A DNA stretch of 64,000 nt from Gardnerella vaginalis 1500E (GTDB lineage: Bacteria; Actinomycetota; Actinomycetes; Actinomycetales; Bifidobacteriaceae). Of the stretch, positions 18,720-28,320 are shown piece by piece. Where the stretch lies: the NCBI RefSeq assembly GCF_000263595.1, contig NZ_ADES01000014.1, forward strand, positions 186,001-250,000, in the 5' to 3' direction. The position numbers and the translations under genes were made by a program. The stretch's first letter is position 1. The number at the start of each line of letters is the position of its first letter. Under the pieces are notes generated by a model. That model had not been told where the DNA came from and searched no databases. It worked only from the letters and a program-made list of their open reading frames with translations.

Positions 18720-20186
18720 TTACCTTACTCTGCTTTTAATAGCCTCTTTTATAAACGGAAGCATTACTTTAGACAATCCTTGACCTGTAGGCGCTGCAAA
18801 AAATGGCACTCCTTGCAATGTTCCAGCAGCACCTTTTGCTTCTACAACATTTATATTATCGTCAAGTTTTTCAAGTTCCGTTGTAGGAATTTCTGGAATA
18901 CTTTCATCTGCAAAAATATAAGCGCGACGAGAAGCACTAAGAGCAACCGCAAAGTCGCGAGATAATTTACGTCGAAAATTGTCTACGGTATCTCGCTTAT
19001 GAAGCTGACGAATACCAACAGCGAGCACTCGGCCAGGATTCTGACGAATAATATTCGCATAAGTGCTTGGATCTTTTTGGCCGTCGTCGCCAATAAGAAC
19101 AAAACGCATACCTGGAAAATCATCCATAAGCTGGGTGGCAAACTCCAACTTATGCTGCGGACCGTTTGGAATAAAAGTCTTAGGACGCGGATCTAAATCT
19201 CGTAGCAAAAGAGGGCCTTCAGGAAACTTTTCGCGCTCAATAAAGTGACGAATTGAAGCCTCAACATTCCAAGGAGAAGTAGAAAGATAGAAAAATGGAA
19301 TATCGTTACGCAAACTAGACAGCGACTGGAAAAACTCCGACATTCCAGCAACAGGCGAACGATGCGCCGGATTCATAATAAGCAGATTGTACGCGGCACG
19401 AATTGGAGAAGGCGCTTGAGTGACCATAATAGTGTCGTCAACGTCGGAAATAATTCCGATTGGCACGTTGTCATCAATAGCAAACAAGCTTGCTTTAACC
19501 GGCTCACGATTTTCAAGCGTGTAAGAAACAACATGACGACCCGGCAAAAGCGCGCGTTCTGTGATCAAATCCAAGTAGCCTGCGCGATCAGAAATACAAT
19601 ATTCAGCACTACCGCCACGAGCCTCTTCCGGCTTGTCATAAACTTCAGAATCACCGACTTGCGCGGTTTCTACAGGAATATTGTCTATTGATAGCGCAAC
19701 ACGAACACGGACGGCTGGAATCACAAGCATTGCGTAAATACCGCGCTTTAATACTGAACGGTGTCCGCGCTTTGGAGCATATACTGTGCGGCAAATTAAG
19801 CGAGCATAGCGATGTGTTCCATAGCCAATATACGGCTCTACGCTTGGATACCATCCTGACCGGCGAGCAATGCGAGATGCAAATCGCATCCATATTCCAA
19901 CACAAGACGTAATAACACGTCTTACTACGCGCACAAACCAAGGTTTATTGCTGATTTTTTCGTCTTCAGACGGTGTGTCAAAAAGTGTGGCTGTAACGTG
20001 TACAGGAATTGGGGCGCTGCTAATTCGACGAGATGACGAAGGTGCTGCCGGTTTCGATTGCGCTGCCGGTTTTAACAGCGCTTCCGGTTTTTGCACAACA
20101 GCAGGCTTTGAGGGCGCTGCAGAAGTAGCTACATTCTCATCGAATGAGACAGTTTCATCCTCAGAACCTTCATCATACATGCTCAT
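18720..20186 (-). CDS. App1-family phosphatase domain protein (DUF2183)
   Basis: About 488 residues. The core SDVDDTIMVTQAPSPIRAAY contains the D-x-D-D-T motif of the APP1/DUF2183 phosphatidate phosphatase family (HAD-like), with further matches at FFYLSTSPWN and LIGDDGQKDPSTYA. The N-terminal 60 residues are low complexity. No clear membrane segment is present. ATG 20186 was chosen because it falls just after the stop of the upstream L,D-transpeptidase gene; an in-frame ATG at 20213 would overlap that gene by 23 bp. The substrate in bacteria is not established for this family. Confidence 0.85.
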   Translation of the reverse strand: MSMYDEGSEDETVSFDENVATSAAPSKPAVVQKPEALLKPAAQSKPAAPSSSRRISSAPIPVHVTATLFDTPSEDEKISNKPWFVRVVRRVITSCVGIWMRFASRIARRSGWYPSVEPYIGYGTHRYARLICRTVYAPKRGHRSVLKRGIYAMLVIPAVRVRVALSIDNIPVETAQVGDSEVYDKPEEARGGSAEYCISDRAGYLDLITERALLPGRHVVSYTLENREPVKASLFAIDDNVPIGIISDVDDTIMVTQAPSPIRAAYNLLIMNPAHRSPVAGMSEFFQSLSSLRNDIPFFYLSTSPWNVEASIRHFIEREKFPEGPLLLRDLDPRPKTFIPNGPQHKLEFATQLMDDFPGMRFVLIGDDGQKDPSTYANIIRQNPGRVLAVGIRQLHKRDTVDNFRRKLSRDFAVALSASRRAYIFADESIPEIPTTELEKLDDNINVVEAKGAAGTLQGVPFFAAPTGQGLSKVMLPFIKEAIKSRVR

Positions 20187-20190
20187 ACGC

Positions 20191-22035
20191 TCATTTCTCG
20201 CGCACAGGACCATCCGGAGTAGTTCCTACAATCTGAACAATCGTGCCGCGCGGGCAATTCTCATAAATCCAACGCGCATCCTGCTCGTACATGTTGATAC
20301 ATCCGTGAGAACCGTGATTCGCAGCATCGCCAGTAGCAATACCATCATAATTCCAAGAAGCAGTGTGGAATCCTTCTCCAGCGTGATAATAGCTAACCCA
20401 GCGCACATTAGGCGAGAAGTAAGAAGAACCATCGCCATTTCGACCGCGCATATCTTGAGAAGCGTAACGCAAGTAGATGAAGAACGTGCCAGGAGTTGAA
20501 TCATCCGCGCCAGTCCTACCGGTGCAAACAGGGAAAGTCTTCACAAGCTCGTCGTTTCTATAAACAGACGCAGTCTGAGTTGACTTATCAACAACAATGC
20601 GCATTTCTACAAGCTTTTTCTCAACCGTAAACTTAGTGATTTTTGCAGGAAGAGTCAGCTTAAAATCATTTCCCTTACGCAAAGCATCGACTGCTTTTTC
20701 TGCAGCAGTTTTTGCATAAGTGATTTCAACACCATTAGAACCCTTCATGGTTGTGAAAATAAACTTTCCGTCTTTATTAATTGCGTCTTCCTGATTAACC
20801 TTCTGCTGATTAAGCTCTTTAGGAAGTGCCTGAGACAAGAAATCGTCTGCTTTATCTGTATCAATAGTGTAGGAAAGCTTACGACGCGTAGTATCAGCTT
20901 TTACAGTAATCCAGGAAGCAAGAACTGTTTTAGGAACAGTAAAATCTTTTCCGTCGCCATTATTAAACGTAATTTTTTTCGACAGCAACTTATTTAATTC
21001 GTCAACAAGTTTCTGTGCAGCATCGCGCTTAATAGGAGCTTGAGTTTTGCGAGAAGTAACTGAAACTTTTAAGCTTTTACCAGGATGAGCCAGTATTTTT
21101 TTCACCGCTTCGCGCACGGACAAAGTTTCAATAGTGCGGCCAGGAATACCATCTTCTACAACGTAAGACTCGGAATTCTTGTCGAATTTTGCGCTGTAAG
21201 GAACGGCACGATCACGCTCGCGAACAAACCTAGTAAGCACATACGAATCCATTGCAGAATGATCAACCTTAGCTTGCAAACTAACAGACTGCTGAATCCA
21301 AGGCATAATGCGAGTGAATAAATTATCATGCTTAGCTTGCATAATTGCTCGCACAGTATTTGGCTGATTGATTTTTACACCAAGCTCACCCAAATCCGCA
21401 GTAATACTGTTTCCACGGTCGTCCTTAATAACCAAAGAAGAAGCATCCACGGCATCACTTACAACGCGCTTTACGGAATCCTCTTTATAACCCGTAAGAT
21501 TACGCGCAACAGAAACATCGCCAAAATTAACGCCTGGAGATACGCGATCGTGGAAATACCACTGTAGCGCAAAGAATGCCACAGCTATCAAAATAACAAA
21601 AACTAGAAGAGAATAAAGCAATGCGAGCGCAGAACGATTGCCGTGATTGGCTGAGCCTGCCTTCGCTCCGTTAGCGCCACGACCGCCTCGCTTGCCATCT
21701 TTACTATTTCTGCTGCCGCCATTTTCGGGCGTAGATTTAGAATCAGGCGTTACAGCCTTAAAAGTGTCTGTTTCTGTAGAATCTGCAGAATTGTTAATAA
21801 GTATTTCTTGTACAGAAAGACCGCTGTCGAAAGAATCCTGATCTTCGTATTCGTCTGCAACTTCACCAAGATTTTCGGCAAGAGTTTTTTCATCATTATC
21901 GGCAGATTGATTATCTACCTGATTCTGCTCGACTTGCGCAAAAGCAACTGTGTCGTCGCTTGCGTCATCAGGCGTATGACCCGGCATTTGATTGAAGGAA
22001 TCTTCGCCTTCAGGATTGTGCTGCATATCAGTCAT
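20191..22035 (-). CDS. Membrane-anchored L,D-transpeptidase (YkuD)
   Basis: 614 residues. An acidic cytoplasmic N-terminus (1-110) and a Gly/Lys-rich stretch precede one membrane helix (about 136-160). Outside lie one or two PG_binding_4-type domains and the C-terminal YkuD catalytic domain with HGSHGCINM (His577, Cys579). The enzyme is expected to form 3-3 peptidoglycan cross-links insensitive to most penicillins. It overlaps closely with the downstream App1-type gene, suggesting co-transcription. Catalytic residues are intact. Confidence 0.95.
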   Translation of the reverse strand: MTDMQHNPEGEDSFNQMPGHTPDDASDDTVAFAQVEQNQVDNQSADNDEKTLAENLGEVADEYEDQDSFDSGLSVQEILINNSADSTETDTFKAVTPDSKSTPENGGSRNSKDGKRGGRGANGAKAGSANHGNRSALALLYSLLVFVILIAVAFFALQWYFHDRVSPGVNFGDVSVARNLTGYKEDSVKRVVSDAVDASSLVIKDDRGNSITADLGELGVKINQPNTVRAIMQAKHDNLFTRIMPWIQQSVSLQAKVDHSAMDSYVLTRFVRERDRAVPYSAKFDKNSESYVVEDGIPGRTIETLSVREAVKKILAHPGKSLKVSVTSRKTQAPIKRDAAQKLVDELNKLLSKKITFNNGDGKDFTVPKTVLASWITVKADTTRRKLSYTIDTDKADDFLSQALPKELNQQKVNQEDAINKDGKFIFTTMKGSNGVEITYAKTAAEKAVDALRKGNDFKLTLPAKITKFTVEKKLVEMRIVVDKSTQTASVYRNDELVKTFPVCTGRTGADDSTPGTFFIYLRYASQDMRGRNGDGSSYFSPNVRWVSYYHAGEGFHTASWNYDGIATGDAANHGSHGCINMYEQDARWIYENCPRGTIVQIVGTTPDGPVREK

Positions 22036-22118
22036 ATTAATAACCTCTGCTCAATAATTGTACGCAAAAACACGCTCGTACAGTTTATCACTAGCGACGC
22101 ACGAAATTACAGATTGCT

Positions 22119-23066
22119 CTACAAACGCTGCACTGCCGACAATAAAGTCACCAAAGCAGAAGCAACCTCATACGGATGCTCAGTAGCGCTGAAATGTCCA
22201 CAATCTTCAATAACCGTAAAATCAACATGCTTTGAAGAAGTCATTGCCTCGGCCATTGGTCGCATAATTTCAGGCGCACTAGAAGGATCCAAAGTGCCGC
22301 TAATAACCGCAGCCGGAGCTGTAATCAAAGGAAGCTGATCTTCCATATCTGGACGGCAAGCAGCCATGCGCTGACGCCATGCCAAACCTTCAGGCTTCTG
22401 GTCATGAATCCAATTTTCAAAAGTATGAATAAACTCAGGCGACTGTTTAACCGTAGAATCTTTTTCGGTTGCGTGAGCAAAATGCATAACAGGCTCAACC
22501 GTTTGGTCGCGCTCGCAAACATCTGCAATTTCAAGACGCTTAGCGCGTGCTTGAGGAGCGTCAACGCAGGCTCGAGTATCGCATAAAGCAATGCCGGCAA
22601 CAGCTTTAGGAAGAAGACGCTGAACATCCAAAGCCACATAGCCGCCCATGGAAAGGCCAACCCACACAGCGCGATTAAAGCCCAAATCGTTAATAAGTTT
22701 TACATAAGATGCACTAAGAGCGTCGAGAGCGTGAGCGTAATCAGACTCGTTAAACTCGGAGCTTTCGGCTTTTGGAGTCTCGCTCAAGCCGGCACCAACC
22801 ATATCCGGAGCAAAAATAGGAACGTCATGCTTTAACAAGCCGGATTCAAGAGCGGCATCAATTTGTGCGTTCAAAGAATCTGCACAAGCATCCCACATGC
22901 GGTGATCAACCGGAAAACCGTGGATTAAAACGATTGGAACAATATTGGAATTGTTTGAATCGTCAGAATTTTTTACATCTCTATAAACCGTATTGTGCAA
23001 CTGAAAAAGTGAGCAATCCTTAAAAGAATCGCACTTATTATTTGCGTTATTAAAAGCTTCACACAT
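22119..23066 (-). CDS. Alpha/beta-hydrolase fold protein
   Basis: About 315 residues. HGFPVDHRMW forms the oxyanion region, GLSMGGYVA holds the nucleophile Ser, and DCGHFSATEHP holds the catalytic His; the acid is probably the Asp in GTLDPSSAPE. This resembles pimeloyl-ester carboxylesterase/BioH and peroxidase-like hydrolases, but substrate cannot be assigned. ATG 23066 was chosen because the protein family begins near there; an in-frame ATG lies at 23099. No signal peptide. Upstream and divergent is the DagK-type gene. Confidence 0.88.
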   Translation of the reverse strand: MCEAFNNANNKCDSFKDCSLFQLHNTVYRDVKNSDDSNNSNIVPIVLIHGFPVDHRMWDACADSLNAQIDAALESGLLKHDVPIFAPDMVGAGLSETPKAESSEFNESDYAHALDALSASYVKLINDLGFNRAVWVGLSMGGYVALDVQRLLPKAVAGIALCDTRACVDAPQARAKRLEIADVCERDQTVEPVMHFAHATEKDSTVKQSPEFIHTFENWIHDQKPEGLAWRQRMAACRPDMEDQLPLITAPAAVISGTLDPSSAPEIMRPMAEAMTSSKHVDFTVIEDCGHFSATEHPYEVASALVTLLSAVQRL

Positions 23067-23178
23067 AGTGCCTAATAATAGTCTTAGCCAATAACACAAA
23101 TGTGTAAAAAACGTAAATATTCACAGTATTAAGCAAAATTTATCGTAGCAATAGAAATAATGTGCAAGAATAGAGAGT

Positions 23179-24306
23179 ATGCCAATTATGCCTATTCAAG
23201 CAACCATTGCACTTATGGTGATTGTTTTTGCGCTAGTTATTGCGCCATTCGTCATCATGATTGTTACGCGCGCCATGAAACGGCATCATTTAGCGAAAAA
23301 ACTCGCAAAACGACACGGCGACTCCGTGCATTACGCGTTTATTTTAAATCCTTCAAAGCCGCAGGCAGAATCTTACCGCGAAAGTATTCAAAATTATTGC
23401 AACGATCACAAGCTAACTTACGAAATAATCGACACGCAGCTAGATAAAGACGGACGCGAGTGCGCCTTAGAGGCACTTTCCAACGGAGCTAACGTTGTTG
23501 TGGCAGTTGGCGGAGACGGCACAGTTAGAACAGTTGCGAGCGCAGTAAGCGGCAAAGGGCATGCGATGGGAATTATTCCTATTGGCACCGGAAATCTTTT
23601 TGCAAGAAACATGGGCATACCTGTAAACGATGTGGAAGCTGCGTTGCGCGTGGCTACTTCGCACGGGTCCAGGCAGGTTGATGTTGGGCGAGTAACTATT
23701 CTGGACAATCCGAATGAAGACCATGGCCACGCGTTTTTGATTATTGCCGGAATTGGTTTCGATGCGCTTATGATTGACGACACAGACCCGAAGCTAAAGA
23801 AAAATATTAGTTGGCTTGCTTATTTTGTGGCCGGAGTTAAACATTTGTTTATGCCGAAGTATCGTGCAACCGTTACCTTACAAAGATCAAACGGCGACGA
23901 AAGCGTGCTAAAAGGACTCACCTTCCGAACCCTTATGGCAGGAAATTGCGGGCAAATTCCTATGTTCTCGCTAATGCCAGAAGCCGCTTACGACGACGGC
24001 GTGCTCGACTTTGAAATTATTGACACTTCAGGCGGATTAATCGGCTGGGCTAATTTATTCCGAGGAGTAGTACACCAAACCGTAACCGGTCACGCCCTGC
24101 AGCAGGAGTCGCTATCCGCAGGCTCCAGAATTGACCAAACGCAAGGATTTAGCGCGGAAGTGCAGTTAGAAAAAGCGGCTCCAGTGCAGGTGGACGGCGA
24201 CATTTTGGGTTACACAAAGCATTTGCGCTTCACTGTTGACAAACAAGCCCTGTGCGTGCGCGTGCCAGCAAGCGTAAAAACTAGCGCTTCTGTGAGTGAT
24301 AAGTAA
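23179..24306 (+). CDS. Diacylglycerol kinase-family lipid kinase
   Basis: 375 residues. A membrane helix at the N-terminus (about 5-28) is followed by the DagK catalytic fold: VVVAVGGDGTVRTVAS holds the G-G-D-G-T nucleotide motif, and GIIPIGTGNLFARNMGIP is the second signature. The C-terminal YegS-like beta domain contains VQVDGDI. Family members phosphorylate diacylglycerol or sphingoid/undecaprenyl-type lipids at the membrane. Starts MPIMPIQAT; a second ATG lies four codons on. It ends at a large inverted-repeat element. Confidence 0.9.
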   Translation: MPIMPIQATIALMVIVFALVIAPFVIMIVTRAMKRHHLAKKLAKRHGDSVHYAFILNPSKPQAESYRESIQNYCNDHKLTYEIIDTQLDKDGRECALEALSNGANVVVAVGGDGTVRTVASAVSGKGHAMGIIPIGTGNLFARNMGIPVNDVEAALRVATSHGSRQVDVGRVTILDNPNEDHGHAFLIIAGIGFDALMIDDTDPKLKKNISWLAYFVAGVKHLFMPKYRATVTLQRSNGDESVLKGLTFRTLMAGNCGQIPMFSLMPEAAYDDGVLDFEIIDTSGGLIGWANLFRGVVHQTVTGHALQQESLSAGSRIDQTQGFSAEVQLEKAAPVQVDGDILGYTKHLRFTVDKQALCVRVPASVKTSASVSDK

Positions 24307-24662
24307 CTGTGGCGCGAGTTTGGGGGATTTCTCTCCTCGCACGTCCCGTCCTTCGGGCGCTCTGGCTGTTAAAGGCGTTTATTGTGTTCGCCTTTCTTTA
24401 AAGAATGTAGCTTCTCAGTCCTCTTTTAGTGCTCGTAAAGAAATCCCCCAAACTCTGCATGCTAATTCGTTAATAACCGTGCTAATCGCAGAGATTTTTC
24501 GATTTTTCTTCTTCGCTCGGCGAATCAGCAGCCTTCGGCTCTGACGTTCGCCTCGCTCAGTGCGAAAAATCTCAAATCTCACCACACGAATATCCACACG
24601 TATGTGAAACCAAAATGCGTGTGAAAATATAAAATACAAGCGCCGTGGCAAAATAAAAAATT
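24307..24662. repeat. Dispersed structured element, copy A
   Basis: A 356-bp gap between dagK and pgm filled by two nested hairpins. The first has perfect 17-bp arms GAGTTTGGGGGATTTCT (24316-24332) and its complement (24439-24455) around a 106-nt core. The second has 11-bp arms GAGATTTTTCG (24491-24501) / CGAAAAATCTC (24563-24573) around a smaller hairpin-rich core. The core and a 38-bp tail (24556-24593) recur after rpiA. No coding capacity is evident. Confidence 0.85.
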
Positions 24663-26336
24663 ATGGTAGCAAAAAATGCGGGAATGCCCGCCACCCCAGA
24701 AGATCTAGTCGACGTCGACGCTTTGGTTGGCGCTTACTATGATGAAGTTCCAAATTCCAACATTCCAGAACAGCGCGTGATTTTCGGCACGTCCGGTCAC
24801 CGTGGTTCTGCTTTGAAAACTTCGTTTAACGAAGCTCATATTGTGGCTATTACACAAGCTATTGCTGAATATCGCAAGAAAGCTGGCGTAACTGGCCCTC
24901 TTTATATTGGTCGCGATACGCACGCTCTTTCTGAGCCTGCTCAAAAAACCGCTATTGAGGTTTTGGTTGCTAACGGCGTTCACGTTCGCGTGGATTCTCG
25001 CGGCGACTTCGTGCCAACTCCTGTTGTTTCTCAGGCTATTTTGACTCATAATCGCGCAGCCGACGGCACTCAGCGTTTTAGCGGCGACGGCTTGGCTGAC
25101 GGCATCGTAGTCACCCCTTCGCACAATCCTCCAACCGACGGTGGTTTTAAGTACGATCCTGTAACCGGCGGCCCTGCACCTGCAGACGTAACTAATGCGA
25201 TTGCAAACCGCGCAAACGAATTGCTCGACAACTACAAGTCCGTAAAGCGCGTGCCTTTCGAGGAAGCAATCAAGTCTGATTTGGTTGAAGGCTTCGATTA
25301 CCGCGAACATTACGTAAGCGACTTGGCAAACGTAATCGACTTCGACGTGATTCGTTCCAGCGGCGTGCGTTTGGGAATTGACCCACTCGGCGGCGCAAGC
25401 GTAAACTACTGGCCACTTATGAACGAAAAGTACGGCCTGAACATTGGCGTTGTGCGCCCAGAAGTTGATCCAACTTGGCGATTCATGACTATTGACCACG
25501 ATGGCAAGATTCGTATGGATCCAAGCTCCCCTTACGCAATGAAGGGCTTAGTTGATCAGCTTAACGCTGGCGCTTGGGATAAGTACGATTTGGTTGGCGG
25601 CACAGACCCTGATGCCGACCGCCACGGAATTGTGTGCCCTAACTGGGGCGTTATGAACCCGAACCACTACATTGCAGTATGCGTTGAGTACTTGTTCGGA
25701 GGCGCTCGCCCAGATTGGCCAAAGAATACTGCAATTGGCAAAACGCTTGTGTCTTCTTCCTTGATTGACCGCGTGGCTGCTTCTATTAACGCAAAGCTTG
25801 TGGAAGTACCAGTTGGCTTTAAGTGGTTCGTTGACCCACTCTTTAGCGGCGAAGTTGCTTTCGGCGGCGAAGAAAGCTCCGGCATGAGCTTCTTGCGCAA
25901 GGATGGTCGCGTTTGGACCACCGATAAGGATGGTTTGATTCCAGACTTGCTCGCGGCGGAAATCACTGCGAAGACTGGCAAGAACCCAGCTCAGCTTCAC
26001 CAGGATCAGGTTGCTCGCTTTGGCGAAAGCTGGTATAAGCGCGTTGATACCCCAACCACTCTCGAGCAGAAGCAGAAGTTCGCAGCTTTGAGTGGTGACG
26101 ATGTTGAAGCGACCAAGCTTGCTGGCGAGGACATTACCGCAAAGCTTACGGAAGCTCCTGGAAACGGTGCAAAGATTGGCGGCTTGAAGGTTACCACCAA
26201 GAATAATTGGTTCGCTGCTCGCCCATCTGGTACTGAAAATATTTACAAGGTTTACGCAGAATCCTTCGTTTCTCCAGAAGCACTAGACAAGGTGCTTGAA
26301 GAAGCCACTGCTGTAGTCGACAAGGCTTTAGCATAG
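24663..26336 (+). CDS. pgm: Phosphoglucomutase (alpha-D-glucose 1,6-bisphosphate type)
   Basis: 557 residues; interconverts glucose 1-phosphate and glucose 6-phosphate, linking glycogen/sugar use to the bifid shunt. Motifs: FGTSGHRG (41-48), the phosphoserine loop TPSHNPP (Ser153), the metal loop DPDADRHG, the sugar loop GGEESSGMS, and the phosphate-binding RPSGTENIYK. Length fits the E. coli Pgm subfamily. ATG 24663 was used; the ATG at codon 8 is possible, neither having a good ribosome binding site. A terminator follows at 26392. Confidence 0.97.
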   Translation: MVAKNAGMPATPEDLVDVDALVGAYYDEVPNSNIPEQRVIFGTSGHRGSALKTSFNEAHIVAITQAIAEYRKKAGVTGPLYIGRDTHALSEPAQKTAIEVLVANGVHVRVDSRGDFVPTPVVSQAILTHNRAADGTQRFSGDGLADGIVVTPSHNPPTDGGFKYDPVTGGPAPADVTNAIANRANELLDNYKSVKRVPFEEAIKSDLVEGFDYREHYVSDLANVIDFDVIRSSGVRLGIDPLGGASVNYWPLMNEKYGLNIGVVRPEVDPTWRFMTIDHDGKIRMDPSSPYAMKGLVDQLNAGAWDKYDLVGGTDPDADRHGIVCPNWGVMNPNHYIAVCVEYLFGGARPDWPKNTAIGKTLVSSSLIDRVAASINAKLVEVPVGFKWFVDPLFSGEVAFGGEESSGMSFLRKDGRVWTTDKDGLIPDLLAAEITAKTGKNPAQLHQDQVARFGESWYKRVDTPTTLEQKQKFAALSGDDVEATKLAGEDITAKLTEAPGNGAKIGGLKVTTKNNWFAARPSGTENIYKVYAESFVSPEALDKVLEEATAVVDKALA

Positions 26337-26391
26337 TCAACAAGACTTTGGCTTAACGTGATAATCTTGCGTAAATAAAAAATACACTAAT

Positions 26392-26425
26392 TGCGCTGGT
26401 TGCAATTTGCAGCCGGCGCATTTTT
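26392..26425 (+). terminator. pgm terminator
   Basis: A 14-bp stem (TGCGCTGGTTGCAA with TTGCAGCCGGCGCA, two wobble pairs) is followed by five T. It ends only 13 bases before the RNase H start codon, so it could also attenuate read-through into that gene. Confidence 0.8.
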
Positions 26426-26437
26426 GAAAGGTTTGCC

Positions 26438-27400
26438 ATGATAGTTGTTTCTACAGACGGTTCCGCATTAGGAAACCCAAACGGTTCAATGGGTTGGGCA
26501 TGGGCAGATCACGGCTTCGAGGCTGGTAGCACTAGCGAGCACCATCACACTGGCAACGCGGACGCTGGAGGCGCAACTAACGGCACGAATCAAATTGGTG
26601 AATTATGCGCGGTTTTGGAAGCTTTGCGAGCGCACCCAGGAAGCGAGCCTCTTACAATCGAAACTGATTCACAATACGCAATCAACTGCTCAACTACGTG
26701 GATTCACGGCTGGAAAAAGAACGGTTGGAAAAATTCCAAAAACGAGCCTGTAAAAAACGCAGATTTGATTCGCGCTATTGATGCGGAAATTACTAAGCGC
26801 GAAGGTGCTGTAAAATTCGTGTGGGTTAAAGGGCACGCTGGAAACGCTGGAAACGAAAAAGTTGATACATTAGCGCGCACATATGCGGAAGATTGCCGAA
26901 ATGGTTTGAAGGACGGTTACTTGCCTTTAGAAGGCTGGAAGTCGCTACTTTCTTCGCCATACGCAAGCGGAACTGACGTTCCTGAAGACGCAAAAGCGTT
27001 AATGGAAAATAAGATTTCTTGCGAAGAATACCATATTGGGCGCGCAGTTGGAGAAGACACAAACCCAGATTTCGTGAAAAATAGCAACACTCAAGACGCG
27101 TCTAAAATTGCCGAAAATATGCAAGATTCTACTCAAAAATCAAACGAAGCAGATGAATCAAACGAGGCGCACGAGTCAGAAATAAAGCCCGAAATAAAGC
27201 CGCAAATCACGCCCCAGCCAGTACCTGGTTTAAGTGTTTCTGGAGTGCTGCAGTTTACTCCCCCGCCAAACACAAGCCCAACTTTTAACGGCCAGGCGCG
27301 TTTTATTTCCGGCACAATTAACGTAAGCGGATACGTCGAACCCGACGGCACTTTGCGCTTATCTCCAACCGACTTCTACCTAAATCAAGCAAACAAATAA
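26438..27400 (+). CDS. rnhA: Ribonuclease HI with a C-terminal extension
   Basis: 320 residues, about twice the usual 155. The RNase H domain (1-150) is complete: Asp7, Glu55, Asp77, His133 and Asp143 form the active site that cuts RNA in RNA-DNA hybrids. GAAAGG precedes the ATG. After it come about 55 residues (about 150-205), an acidic low-complexity linker (about 205-255) and a C-terminal segment of about 60 residues (VSGVLQF, ISGTINVSGYVEPDGTLR) that looks like a small beta domain. The tail is not recognised. Confidence 0.92.
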   Translation: MIVVSTDGSALGNPNGSMGWAWADHGFEAGSTSEHHHTGNADAGGATNGTNQIGELCAVLEALRAHPGSEPLTIETDSQYAINCSTTWIHGWKKNGWKNSKNEPVKNADLIRAIDAEITKREGAVKFVWVKGHAGNAGNEKVDTLARTYAEDCRNGLKDGYLPLEGWKSLLSSPYASGTDVPEDAKALMENKISCEEYHIGRAVGEDTNPDFVKNSNTQDASKIAENMQDSTQKSNEADESNEAHESEIKPEIKPQITPQPVPGLSVSGVLQFTPPPNTSPTFNGQARFISGTINVSGYVEPDGTLRLSPTDFYLNQANK

Positions 27401-27554
27401 ACCATAAAAATCTGCACACAGACTAATATGGAAATGTACGAAAATGAGGCACGCATAAAAGCGCAACAGCATAAAGCGTAAAAGCCTCTCCCGCAAATGC
27501 GATGGAAGTTCATCGACGAACTCGGGAATAACAAAAAACAAGAAAGCAGGAATA

Positions 27555-28253
27555 ATGGATAAAGCACAACAAGACGCGCTTAAAAAGGCAGCAGGCATTG
27601 AGGCCGCAAAGATTGTAAAAAATGGGATGATGGTTGGCCTCGGCACCGGCTCTACAGTGCGATTCTTGGTTGACGAGCTTGGCCGCAGAGTTAAGGAAGA
27701 AGGCTTAAGCTTCACAGGAGTCACCACTTCTCGCCGCACGCAGGAGCAGGCAGAAGGCTACGGAATTAAGATTCTCGACATTAATGAAGTAGACCATATT
27801 GATGTTACGATTGATGGTTCTGACGAAGTTGATAAGAACTTCAACGGCATTAAAGGCGGCGGCGCGGCTCTGCTTTGGGAAAAGATTGTGGCCATTAACT
27901 CAGACCGCATTGTGTGGATTGTGGACGCAAGCAAGGTAGTTGACACAATTGGCAAATTCCCACTTCCAGTTGAGGTGATTCCGTTTGGCTCCGCACAGGT
28001 GATTCGTAAGTTCGAAAAGCGCGGATATAAACCAGTTTTGCGTCTTGACGCTAACGGCAAGGAAGTGCGCACCGACGAGAACAACTTCGTGGTTGATTTG
28101 CACATGGAGCGCATTGAGCATCCACAGGAGTTGGCTAAAGATTTGATTGAAACCGTCGGAGTCGTAGAACACGGCTTGTTCTTGAACATGGTTGACACAG
28201 TGATTGTTGGCGACCCAAACGGTCCTCGCACACTTACAAACCCAAATAAGTAG
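27555..28253 (+). CDS. rpiA: Ribose-5-phosphate isomerase A
   Basis: 232 residues; interconverts ribose 5-phosphate and ribulose 5-phosphate in the non-oxidative pentose phosphate path, which in bifidobacteria feeds phosphoketolase. Motifs: GLGTGSTVRFLVDEL, the active-site DGSDEVDKNFNGIKGGGAAL region, and VEVIPFGS. AGGA lies just before the ATG. Length and motifs are normal. An intrinsic terminator follows. Confidence 0.97.
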   Translation: MDKAQQDALKKAAGIEAAKIVKNGMMVGLGTGSTVRFLVDELGRRVKEEGLSFTGVTTSRRTQEQAEGYGIKILDINEVDHIDVTIDGSDEVDKNFNGIKGGGAALLWEKIVAINSDRIVWIVDASKVVDTIGKFPLPVEVIPFGSAQVIRKFEKRGYKPVLRLDANGKEVRTDENNFVVDLHMERIEHPQELAKDLIETVGVVEHGLFLNMVDTVIVGDPNGPRTLTNPNK

Positions 28254-28286
28254 CCGCGAATAAATAGCGCAACTAAGCAATCGCAA

Positions 28287-28319
28287 ATAGAGTCAGCATT
28301 TTACTGGCTCTATTTTTTA
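28287..28319 (+). terminator. rpiA terminator
   Basis: A 10-bp stem (ATAGAGTCAG with CTGGCTCTAT, one wobble) and a 7-nt loop are followed by a run of T. Confidence 0.85.
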
Positions 28320-28320
28320 T

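Noticed and set aside
24296-24651. Short open frames over the dagK-pgm gap on both strands
   Set aside because: They cross the inverted-repeat element, lack ribosome binding sites and have no family resemblance.
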